DNA of 64,000 bases from Filobasidium wieringae (Eukaryota; Basidiomycota; Tremellomycetes; Filobasidiales; Filobasidiaceae), in NCBI GenBank assembly GCA_001600055.1, contig BCIV01000002.1, positions 376,287 through 440,286 on the forward strand, in the 5' to 3' direction. The notes beneath the pieces were generated by a model. The model was not told the DNA's origin and did no database searches. It saw nothing but the letters and a program-made list of their open reading frames with translations. The translations under genes and the position numbers were made by a program. Positions 31,262-40,644 of this stretch are shown here, piece by piece. Each line of letters begins with the position of its first letter. The stretch's first letter is position 1.

Positions 31262-31918
31262 TCAAGAGGTCGTGTTTGTGTTGTCTGCATCGTCTGCGTC
31301 ATCTGCGTCATCAGCATCATCAGCATCATCAGCATCATCAGCATCGTCCGCATCATCACCCCCTCCCGAAGTTTGAGCGGGAGCAGCAGCCCCAGAACTC
31401 TGAGCCGGACTAGTCCCTATCGCTCCTAAAGCCGTATCCGTCCCGTTTCCACCATCACTATCATCATCACCGTCCCCCTCGCCGCCGCCGCCGCCGCCGT
31501 CGTCTTCACAGAAACAATCCGAATCGCCCTCATCACAAGGATCCCCATCCTGCGGTACCCACGTACAAGACGGGTCGGGCGTGCCCCAATGAGGGAGCGG
31601 ATGACAACATGCGTACCTCGTCGGATCTTTCCCTACGTTCGTGCACTGTGGTCGGACGTCAGAACCGGAGGATCGAGAAAAGGGGAGGGGAGGGGGTCAG
31701 TATCGGACAGGATCCACAAAACGGTCATGAAGGAAAAAGAGGGAAGACACGCTTACATCGCTCCCCAAGAACCGTTGTCGGAACAAGTAATAATCTTCCA
31801 TCAGATCTTCGTACGCTGGGGTAGGAGGTTGCGAATCCTGCGACCTCACGGTCTGCGTCATGACTAACAGGACCAGAGGAACGAGCGCGAGGATGAGGGG
31901 GAGACGGGTTGGGAACAT
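31262..31918 (-). CDS. Small secreted Cys-rich protein with Asp-Asp-Ala repeat tail
   Basis: Two exons, 31918-31757 and 31645-31262, give 181 residues. The first 26 residues (LPLILALVPLVLLVMTQTVRS) are a clear signal peptide. The second exon opens with a segment of seven cysteines (CTN, ACC, SCT, PCD, DCFC) within about 50 residues, then a six-Gly run, an Asp/Gly-rich stretch and seven or so DDA repeats before NTNTTS and the stop. I know no matching family. Size, signal peptide and Cys density are those of small secreted proteins; the polyacidic tail suggests cation or wall binding, which is inference. The repeat is encoded by near-perfect GCATCATCA units on +, so length may vary between strains. 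Confidence 0.62.
31285..31356. repeat. GCATCATCA triplet-derived coding repeat
   Basis: Tandem nonamers of GCRTCRTCA on +, which encode the Asp-Asp-Ala tail of the secreted protein on the minus strand. Confidence 0.85.
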
Positions 31919-32224
31919 GTTCTTCGATCGTGTCGGATGTCAAGCTGAGGTGTCCGTTCGAAGGAGTGTGTTTGCGTGTGTGTGCGTGTCTTTATCGAGA
32001 TTGATCGCTGGTTATGAGGTCTTCATGGATCTCTGATCGATTGATGTCGAGTACAACCCGATGATATGCTAGTAGAACGATACAATGCACATACCCTTAC
32101 CCCCGACTTTCAAACGCTTTGCGCCTGATACAACGGGGCATCTTCCCTTTCACCAAAGGAAGTGACGTTTCACCCTTGAAACTGCCTCTCCGGCCCTGTC
32201 CCCGCGCCCGCGTCCAAAGTCAAA
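31919..32224. promoter_or_regulatory. Promoter of the secreted Cys-rich gene
   Basis: 306 bp between this gene's ATG and the stop of the Ctk2-like gene; both are on the minus strand. Contains TGTG/CGTG repeats near 31965-31990. No gene seen. Confidence 0.4.
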
Positions 32225-33671
32225 TCAAGCGAAAACGAATCGGACCGTGCTCTCATTCTTTCCCAACCCCTCGACCATCTTCCCGACCGCCTCGTCCTTC
32301 CTGTCCTTAGCCGTAACCCCGGGGAACCCATAATCGACCTTGTCCCTTCCCCCCACTCCCTCAGCTCGGGATTGATGCAGCTGGATCTTCAGTTGAGTCA
32401 GGGTACTACTCGTCCAATAGGTAGGAAGGGGGAATGAAGCCGTGAGATACCGGTTTTGGATTTGGTTGGCTGTCGTTCCTGCCGCAGCGGGTTGGGAATC
32501 GGATGGAGAGTGGGGGGAAGTCAAAGGGGTCGAGTCGATCGGGATGGGTATGAGGGAGGTTAGGAGGATTATATAGGCGTCCAAGATGGAATGAACTACC
32601 TCTAACAAGCGTAAGATGAGAAACTTTTTCTGATCAGTTTCCCCTCCGAGGACGTATCGTAATGAGCGTAAAGGACAAACCATCCACGGCCCCTAATCCA
32701 CAGCCGAATTCTTCCTCCCATTCTCTCTCATTTTCAAACTTCTCCCGACCTCTTCTCAGCTCCTCCTTCCACTCGATGTCTTCTGTCGACTGGTCCATAG
32801 TGGGGTGTAGGAGTAGAAGAGATGTCAAGTATAGCGATGAAAGGGCTATAGTACTGGGTGTTTGAAGGAGCGGTGAGGGGGTTCGAAATCTGGGCAACGA
32901 AAAGGTTGAAGTAGAGTAAGAAAGAAGAAGAGAAGAAGCGCAACTCACGTATCTATTATAATCCTCCATGCATGTTGTATATATCGTTTCGAGACTACCC
33001 CTCGAAAGACAATCAGCCCTGAGTTTTCTGAAAGAGCAGCGGACAAAACGACTCACACCCCATCTTCCTGCCCACCTTGACCCCCAACCCAAACGTATCG
33101 CTCTTCCCACTTCCCGCTCCCTCTCCGGCCCTCAAGAAATTGAAACAGATCGTCTCCAGGACCAACCTCTCGACCTGTTGAACCTTCTTTTTCTCCTGCT
33201 CCAACTGTTTCTGATCCACCGCACTGGGATCCAACTGAGCTCGGCCCTTGAGCAGGTCAGGGTATCGGAGGGCGTAGGAAGCTAGGATAATCTCCCGAGG
33301 TTTCTTGAGAGTATCGTGTAACTTTGAGCTCACGTAGAGACAGGTCAGGGTGACTTCTAGGTAAGGGAATTCGGTTAGGGGGAAGAAGAGGTGGAATCGA
33401 AAATATAGGGATTGAGCCGTTGCGATCGTCCTCCTCGGACTGTATGTGAACAAGATCAGCACTTTGCATTCAAAAGAGGTGCTTCGACAATTGAGGGTAC
33501 GTACAAACCACACCGGATTCCAACAGCATCGATGAACCCACAAGCGATCTGCTTCCCCCGTTCGTCCCGTGCAGTCGATTGTTTCCCTCTTTGGCGAGCG
33601 GAGAGGACGGATACTTCGGATGGAGTGAAGTACGATCTGTACGTTTTCGTCAGAGGATTTGATGTGGACAT
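32225..33671 (-). CDS. CTK2: Cyclin subunit of CTD kinase I (Ctk2-like)
   Basis: Cyclin partner of the kinase that phosphorylates Ser2 of the RNA polymerase II tail during elongation. Exons: 33671-33505, 33439-33059, 33000-32681, 32601-32225; 414 residues, phases agree. The N terminus (YFTPSEVSVLSARQRGK, RDERGKQIACGFIDAVG) and FPRRTIATAQSLYFRFHLFFP form the first cyclin-box helices. Then come YLEVTLTCLYVSSKLHDTLKKPREI, KVQQVERLVLETICFNF, the second fold with STIALSSLYLTSLLLL, and the terminal VRFVFA seen in Ctk2 relatives. About 25 residues after DYNRY (CASSLLLSYSTSTF) follow an intron-like GTGAGT but no in-phase acceptor exists, so I kept them as coding. Orthology is likely, not certain. Confidence 0.78.
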
Positions 33672-33784
33672 GATTCGAGAAGTTTGAGTGGATCGTTACG
33701 ACTGACGAGGTCAAGGAGGAAGGGAAGAGGTTGGATATGAGATGATGAATATGGTCAACTCGCCAAGGTGGAGGTCGATTCAGA

Positions 33785-33792
33785 TCACGTGA
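33785..33792. promoter_or_regulatory. TCACGTGA palindrome
   Basis: E-box 114 bp upstream of the Ctk2-like start codon. Confidence 0.45.
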
Positions 33793-34339
33793 CCGCTCTT
33801 GTATACCGCACCGGCGGATGGGATAAGCCTCTATGTGGCAGATCTTGATTGAAGGTGCAGGGAAGCTGTCAGTCAGTGTTTCCTGGTGCATCGACTTGAA
33901 TTAGGAAAGTCATAGTGGGTCCGTATACGTCTATCTTCCTGCATTCCTTGCTTTCCTCTGAATGGGGCGAACTAAAGCACTGACAAACAGGTATCTTCAC
34001 AAACTGCGATTACTCTGGTTTCGAGAGTTTATATATACCATATACCATAGCATCTGATACGCTTGAAGGTGACTCCATCATATATTGATTGTCATTTTGA
34101 AATCCAGTTTGGGGCAGTAACTACGGTGGTACTGTACGCTCGCTGAACTCCCGATTGACACGCTCAGAGCGTGATCAAAACTGAGTGATCCCGAACGTGG
34201 TGACATGTCAAACAGTCTATCGGACCTTCACCTTCGACACATGCGACAGCGACACAAGTGATCATGGCATGTGGCATGTGGTCTGTATTCGGGACGATAA
34301 GCAAAATAACGTGCAGCTTCAAACACGCGCGATCAAGAG

Positions 34340-34596
34340 GCACGTTTGAAACGCAAGAACGACATAGGACACAACGTATAACTCGGTGAATCCCGTCTGT
34401 CATCTTCATTCCGTACCCATGTGCACCACCCTGTTCATCTATCCTAGGGCAATATTCTCTTGGCATTCCTCCACAAATAGGGTTACGAGCCCTGACAAAC
34501 GTGCACGAGTCATTCCTCCGGATGGTGTGTGAGAGATCCTCTGGACCCGAATATTCCTCCCGCGCGCTAAATGGGAGCACGTTTCGACAAACGTGC
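34340..34596 (+). promoter_or_regulatory. Cluster of GCACGTTT (Pho4-like) sites
   Basis: Exact GCACGTTT or its complement AAACGTGC at 34340-34347, 34497-34504, 34577-34584 and 34589-34596. The last two are inverted and 4 bp apart. Related AACGTG words occur at 34194, 34309 and 34609. CACGTT is one form of the site bound by Pho4 at yeast PHO promoters (established for yeast); the gene downstream is an alkaline phosphatase. Confidence 0.55.
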
Positions 34597-34753
34597 GAAT
34601 CGACTCGGACGTGGAATTTCCCTCAACCAACGGTAACAACGAGCACGGTCCTCGATGATATATAGCAAACATCGATGACTGTCGCATGACTCTACGATCC
34701 TTGCCATCACTATTCAATCCTCAAACATCACCGGTCACCGCCCCATAACAAAC

Positions 34754-37230
34754 ATGCGTTCCACCTATCTGGCGCTAGCCACACTGGCACTCGGTACTCC
34801 CGCTCTCGCGCAGACGTTTCAGAGATTAGGAGCTTGTCCTAAATTAGGATGCGTCTTTCCTCCCGACCAAGCCGAGTTCCTCGCTGGAGCTAAATTCGAT
34901 ATTCGGCTCGAGGTGAGTGGCCATGTGGTGTAGACTACCTATCTGCCGATTCTATTCTTACCCTCAAATTTCTCGACATACAGGTCCATGCCCCTTTAAA
35001 CGGATCGGAAGCTTACGCCTCGGGAGTTCCTGATGGTAACTTCACCTTCACCCTGAGCAACAACAAAGGTTACTCCGCAACCATCCCCTCCTTCTTCCAA
35101 GTCCCTGAAGTGGGACTAGAATCCTGGAATTTCACGTGGTACGAAGACCTCTTTGCTCGGGATTCTAAATCCCCTACCCCCGTGAACGTGGCCAGTAAGG
35201 CGTACAGGAGTTTGGAGCTCTATGAACCGGGGGAGTATACGGGAACTTTGAAATATTGGGATCAGGAGACTGTTGTCAAGTGGACCGTCCATGAGCCTAA
35301 GAAACAGGTGGTCAAGAACGTCATCCTCTTTATTGGAGATGGAATGCCTCAGTCTGCCGTAAGTTGCCGACCGAAATTTGACTCGTTCATCGAGATCTGA
35401 AGACTGACTGAGCGATCTCACGTCACAGATCACCGCAGCCAGGCTGATCGCACACAAACAGATCAACGGGAAATACCAATCCACCATGCAATTCGACAAG
35501 ATGGAAGTTGGTCTCCAAATGACCCATTCCCTTGACTCGTTCATCACCGATTCCGCCAATTCCGCTACCGCCATCATGACGGGTCACAAGAGTACCGTCA
35601 ATGCTCTAGGGGTTTACGTGGATAGTTCGCCAGACGCGTTTGATGATCCCAAGATTGAGACTATTGCTGAGCGTGAGTCCCCGAGGAGAGCAGGACGGTC
35701 ATGGCGTATATCTGATGGTTTTTACATGTTTCAATGTGATCTTCAGTCTTCCATAGGCAAAGGGGTGGAAAGGTCGGAATCGTCTCGACCGCTTTCATCG
35801 TCGATGCCACGCCCGTCTCCCTCGTAGCTCACACTCGTGACGTAAGCCACTCCTTATTCTCCATATCTGCGGAGCCAATGCTCATAAAACCATCCATGAT
35901 GGCTCCTTCTAGCGAAACTCTTACAACCCTCTTCCCGTCCAATACCTGCATGGTGTTACCGCCAACTACTCCGGCTGGACTCAATGGGAAGGTCCCGACG
36001 TCCTCTTCGGAGGAGGAGCTGAACAATTCTTGCCCGGTCCTGGATCTCCTGGACCTGGTCAAGATTATTACAAAGCCTTCAAGGACGCGGGGTACCAAGT
36101 CGTCAATGATAAGGACCAGTTGGCCGCGGCTGACGCGAACCAGAGGACGCTTGGTCTGTTTTCTCAGAGTAACATGGCCAAGTGGGTCGATAGGGAGGTC
36201 TTCCCCGAGAACTTGCCCAACATCACTAAATCTCCTCTCGGGAACGGGACCGCGGTCAACCAACCTGGATTGGCGGAGATGACGCTCAAAGCTATCGATA
36301 TCCTCAAAGCGCGATCGGGCGACAAAGGGTTCTTCTTGATGAGCGAGGCCGCTTCCATCGACAAGATGTTCCACGTTTTGGATTACGAGCGAGCCTTGGG
36401 AGAGCTTTTGGAATTGGATGATACGGTTCGACAGACTATTGAGCATTTGGAAAAGATCGGGGAGTTGGAGGATACCTTGATTGTACGCGTCCCGCGCTCT
36501 TTCGTTTGGTATTCCTGCTCAAGCTGATCCGGGCGTCTTTCCTGGCACAGATCACTACAGCAGATCACGCCCATGGATTCGATGTCTTTGGTTCATCCGA
36601 TACCAAGTACATTAAATCACAAGCGGAGGATCGCAAGAAGAGGGATGCTATTGGAACCTATGTCAATTCCGGTCACTCGGAATATCAGGTGGAGAAAGGT
36701 TCTAGACCTGACAATGCTACTATCGTTTATGGAGACCGTAAGTCCTAGCCTCTCTTGGGTTACAGATCGAGAACGAGTCTAAGTATCCGCTACGCTTTAC
36801 AATACAGAGGGACCCAACTTCCCTGTCCAGTGGGATCCTCGGTACGCCATCGCTGCCGGTTTCGGTGCTCACCCGGATATCAAAGAGACCTATTCCATCA
36901 CGAAGAACGGTCCCAGACTGCCCGCGGTAGCCTCCAACGGTACCTCCAGCTATTACGCTAATCCTAAAGACCAGCCAGATGGATTCACCACGAACGGAAC
37001 TATCCCCGTTTCGGACAGCCAGGGGATCCATTCGTTGCAGGATGTACCCATTTTTACCCAAGGAAAACCCGAGGCGACCAAGTATTTCAAGGGGGTTATC
37101 GGAAACACCGATATCTTCTTTGGTATGGCCGCGGTTTTGGTCAGTTCTTGCCTTCCCGTTTCTCTTGCCGATCAGCACCTGACTGGTATGATTTACTTTG
37201 TAGGGATTGGGAACTACCACTCGACCATGA
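34754..37230 (+). CDS. Alkaline phosphatase, secreted or vacuolar
   Basis: Zn/Mg-dependent phosphomonoesterase that frees phosphate from organic compounds. Eight exons: 34754-34912, 34984-35358, 35429-35672, 35747-35841, 35913-36482, 36551-36737, 36808-37139, 37204-37230. A signal peptide (YLALATLALGTPALA) is followed by an extra N-terminal domain of about 130 residues before the catalytic domain. Catalytic features: NVILFIGDGMP (metal Asp), FITDSANSATAIMTGHK with the phosphoserine Ser, SLVAHTRDRNSY, FFLMSEAASIDKMFHVLD, TTADHAHGFDVFG (metal His) and the final GN/G-rich exon. The Glu-Ala-Ser of MSEAASID replaces the more common EGxxID form. Several NxT/S sites suit a secreted protein. Upstream PHO-like sites suggest phosphate control. 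Confidence 0.92.
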
Positions 37231-38412
37231 TCGATTGACAGTAGATGTACTAGTAAAAAGAATTTGAAAAGCGCTGAAGCTAGCGCCAAGATGGAATGAG
37301 AGGAGGACACATAAAGAGGAGGGAGGATATAGATGTGATCCACTATTCCCATATAGGTATTATCGCATGAAGCAGCAAGATGAGAAACCCAGACAGACCC
37401 TGGTGGATAGGATATGGATAGGATACCCTTATCGCACGGATGAATGTGCTATCGGGCCGTTGGAGTGACTGCTACCAAAGATCTGGCATTGAGAGAGTCG
37501 TTTCGCAGTTTGAGTAGATTGATAAGGCTCTTTTCACGCTGACTGTGAACGCACTTGTGTGTCTTCCGAGCTGCGGCGATTGTTACGATATTAAAGGTGC
37601 CAACTGATGAAGGAGCTCTCGATCTTTGTGCTCATCATTTTGTGTTGTGATCGCGTGGAAAGCTCTGCGTTCGTAGTCTAAAGACACATACGTCACAATG
37701 AATCATCGGAGAAGGCATAGAATAACCGCGGTCGTACTGGAAATTCCTCTTCCTTGCGGAATAGTCAAGTCGACCAGATATAAACGCGTACTTTGATCGG
37801 AAAATAGGGGTATCAAGATACGTGATATCCAGGAAGCCTTATAGATTTAGGTATCAAAGCATACCTTTCGATTGGCAGGATACCAAGTTCAAAAGTCTAA
37901 CTACCTCACAATACGGTGGTAAGTCATGGCGGACTCATCTGGCTCGCGACCGAGTCCATCAGACTGACCCGCTAAGCTACCTTCTCAACCTGTTTTTTCG
38001 ATCAACACTCTCTCACGACTGTTGTTACGGCCAACGACCGTATCATCCCATCTTGAAGGAGATTTGCTTCTGTACCATACGAGTCCAGTCAGAATCACGC
38101 TGTCTAACCCCAAGCGTAAGATCAGATGGTACCAATCTTCGTGTTCCTATCGATGAGATTTGATTAGCGCCGTTTGAACGATCAATAACAGCGATTATTG
38201 TTGATCAACAAATTCCAAGTGATCTCCTGATACCTGTATAAAAATAGGAAATGATTGTTTCTCTGACAATCTAGACATAAACGGCTACCGTATCCCTACC
38301 CATCTCGTACCTCGGACACCTATCCCTCTTCTTTCAAGGCGACCTCATTCTACCTTATACTCTTTCTCGACTTCCTCATAAACCTATCACTAACGATCAG
38401 ACCCGTACGACG
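37231..38412. other. Long intergenic region
   Basis: 1.18 kb with no supported gene. It lies between alkaline phosphatase and a small secreted-protein gene on the same strand. AT-rich segments occur near 38210-38280 (TATAAAAATAGGAAATG), about 180 bp before the next ATG. A frame at 37822-38163 resembles no protein. It may hold an unrecognised non-coding transcript. Confidence 0.4.
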
Positions 38413-39270
38413 ATGCTCATATATACTATAACCATCTTCAAGGTCTTCGCATTCTTAAACATGCTGGCTCTGGCATCAGCGGACGATAAACCGCTTGTAA
38501 GTCCAAGCGACCTAAAGCGATCGAGCCGGTAGATCTCTGATACACTCATGTAGTCGGATGCGCCGGCGATCTTCCCACCTCCAAACGCCCGTCCGGGTCA
38601 TTATCTACCTCACGAGAAACGTTTTCATATTGAAGAGCTGCCCGGAACTGAAAGGCCAAGTCTCCTCGATAAACAAACCTTCACAGACACTATAGATCTA
38701 TCTGACCAAGACGATGAACCCATTTATGTTCCAGTGAGTAATCTCACACCCTGTAAACATTGATAGGGTCGCGTGCTAAATAAGATGTCTTCTAAGCACG
38801 ACTTTGTTCGGATCCAGTCACAGAGGAGTGCTGAGCTTGTCGGCAATCAGAAAACCTTCTACAATTCGGCCGGACTGGCGGCCTTTCCTGATGTTCCCAA
38901 CGATGCGTCCATCATCTCAGATACGGACTCTATCAGCCACTCGGCCAATTTCTCACTGTCAGAAATCTTGCCCGAAGCAAATGGAAAAGATCTGCCCAGA
39001 GAAGTATTGGACTGGGCTGCTCCAGGGGAGATCGATAAGCCAAAACAAGAATTCTCAACTTTCGTCAAGGTGAGTATTTCCCACACGTTTTTATGACCAA
39101 ATTCTGATAGTAAGATTCGTTCTGCAACGTAGCAACCGAAATCCACGAAACTACGACTTCCTTTGTTTGCGCAGAAGGCCAAGCATTCGAGCCAGGACAT
39201 CACTACAAAGCCTCAGTCCGGAAACGCTCGCCTCGAGTTGAAGAGGTCTTGGAGAAGGACATCCCTTTAG
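38413..39270 (+). CDS. Small secreted protein of unknown function
   Basis: Exons 38413-38496, 38554-38733, 38797-39069 and 39133-39270 join in phase 0 to give 224 residues. The N terminus (MLIYTITIFKVFAFLNMLALASA) is a signal peptide. The mature part is polar and has no cysteine cluster, membrane helix or motif that I know; it includes PGHYLPHEKRFHIEELPGTE, ISDTDSISHSANFS and a basic C terminus (ELKRSWRRTSL). The first Met is preceded by AT-rich promoter sequence. Introns carry standard GTAAGT or GTGAGT donors. The two acceptors possible for exon 3 (38784 or 38796) differ by four residues; the later one has better branch-site spacing. Probably an orphan secreted protein. Confidence 0.5.
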
Positions 39271-39397
39271 ACAAGCTAGAATCCAACTTGGTCTCAAGTC
39301 GTATTGATCAGAGCGTATTTGTTTTGAATGGGCTCATTGTGTGTCCGTATTCATAATTGGTCGTATAGTCATGTCGCATTCATGCCGAGGCTTGGGA

Positions 39398-40449
39398 CTA
39401 TGCCGATACCTCCGGTGCTACATTGTTCTTGACCAGGTAACCGTACTTGACAGGGTTAGAGTAATACACTGAAAGGAAGAGGTTTAGGAACGGTGCATAG
39501 ACAGCTATCAGTCAACGGGAACTCACATATATCAGTCTTCCTAACAGGTTTAGCCTCCTGTACTTCTCGGCCCAAAAACTTTTCGGGATGCGCTGCTTGT
39601 CTCAATCCTAGAGGGTTGTGGTACACTGCTGTAACGTCTCCTCCAGCTTCTTTAACGGCATCGGCAGCGGATTTGGAATATCGGGATAGACGCAACGTCA
39701 GGGGAGGAAGGGGAAGTGCAGGATTGGGCTACAGGGTGATACTAGTATCAGCGCAGATGCTTGAAGGCAAGTCGGGATCGCATTGCTGACCTTGCCAAGC
39801 AGTTTTACTCCGCTCCAACCCTTGATCGAATGTACCAAGTTGCTTTGGAAAATCGTTCCAACATCGATGGTGTCGTTTGGATTTATTCGGCCAGTAGCAA
39901 CCCACAGCTGCAATTTTTCTAGGCTCACAGGAGCATACTCTTTCGAGGTACTGAGAATCAGAAAAGGAGGAATAAGCTCTTCTTCAGAGAAGGATACTTG
40001 AAGGGTTTATCCATACAAGTTGTTGAACCCTCGCTTGGGGAACAGTCTAGTGATTGGCGTTTGCCCTCCTTCAAATCCTGCCTTAGGCTTTCCGTTTCCA
40101 GCTCGAGCCTTCTGACCCTTGTGTCCTCGACCTGATGTTCCACCTTTTGTGGACGACCATCCTCGACCCAATCGAACATGCTGATTCCGAACATTAATAT
40201 CTTAGTTCAATCCCAATGATATTGAATGAATGGTGGATGTCTCACCGTCTTGGTGGCTCCCTTGTTATTGCTTAGTTCTCCTAGAGTAATGTACGGTCCA
40301 TGGTTGGCCTGCTCGGAACTAGTACTAGCCCATCTGCTGCTTGAAGGGCCACTGGGCACCTGAATTCGAGTTTGCCTTGGCGGTACAGCACGTAGCGTCG
40401 GTAAGGCCCCACGTAGGGATGCTGAAAAAGTTCTCAGAGCAGATGCCAT
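39398..40449 (-). CDS. MRPL10: Mitochondrial ribosomal protein uL15m
   Basis: Component of the large mitochondrial ribosomal subunit near the exit region. Exons 40449-40246, 40180-39791, 39728-39527 and 39468-39398 give 288 residues, phases agree. A presequence-like N terminus ([18 protein letters not shown]) is followed by [23 protein letters not shown], the hallmark [11 protein letters not shown] loop of uL15, then [18 protein letters not shown]. The beta-sheet part has [28 protein letters not shown] and AVYHN. The last exon encodes [12 protein letters not shown], as in fungal uL15m. It lies 195 bp from the stop of the upstream acid phosphatase gene on the same strand. Confidence 0.9.
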
Positions 40450-40556
40450 TTCTTCTCAGATCGATACAGAGAATGGTGTACGAATTCGATCTGTCCTCTG
40501 CATAGTTAGTAACAATCTCTCGAGTCGATATGATACAGCGCGCTTAGCGATATATA

Positions 40557-40571
40557 CGCGCTTCTGGATGG
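40557..40571 (-). promoter_or_regulatory. CCATCC + AGAAGCGCG element
   Basis: Minus strand CCATCCAGAAGCGCG, 108 bp upstream of the uL15m ATG, next to a TATATA (40550-40556) and a second GCGCGC word. Near-copy of the elements before eIF3b and Csm1/Pcs1. Confidence 0.45.
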
Positions 40572-40644
40572 CAGATAGGCAGGCCGATCAACGTCCTGTT
40601 CCTGATGCATAAGTACAAATGGCTCCCTATAGCTATCAAATCTA

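Larger units (their letters stand above)
33672..34753. promoter_or_regulatory. Divergent promoter region upstream of alkaline phosphatase
   Basis: 1.08 kb between the Ctk2-like gene (-) and alkaline phosphatase (+). No supported gene; minus-strand frames at 34164-34717 look random. Contains TCACGTGA at 33785, four GCACGTTT words between 34340 and 34596, and a TATATA box at 34659-34664, about 90 bp before the phosphatase ATG. Confidence 0.6.

Noticed and set aside
34164..34717. Minus-strand frames upstream of alkaline phosphatase
   Set aside because: No motif, Cys/His content looks random, and the region carries promoter-like GCACGTTT sites and a TATA box.
37822..38163. Plus-strand frame of 113 codons in the intergenic region
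   Set aside because: No recognisable protein, no introns or start context, flanked by AT-rich intergenic DNA.
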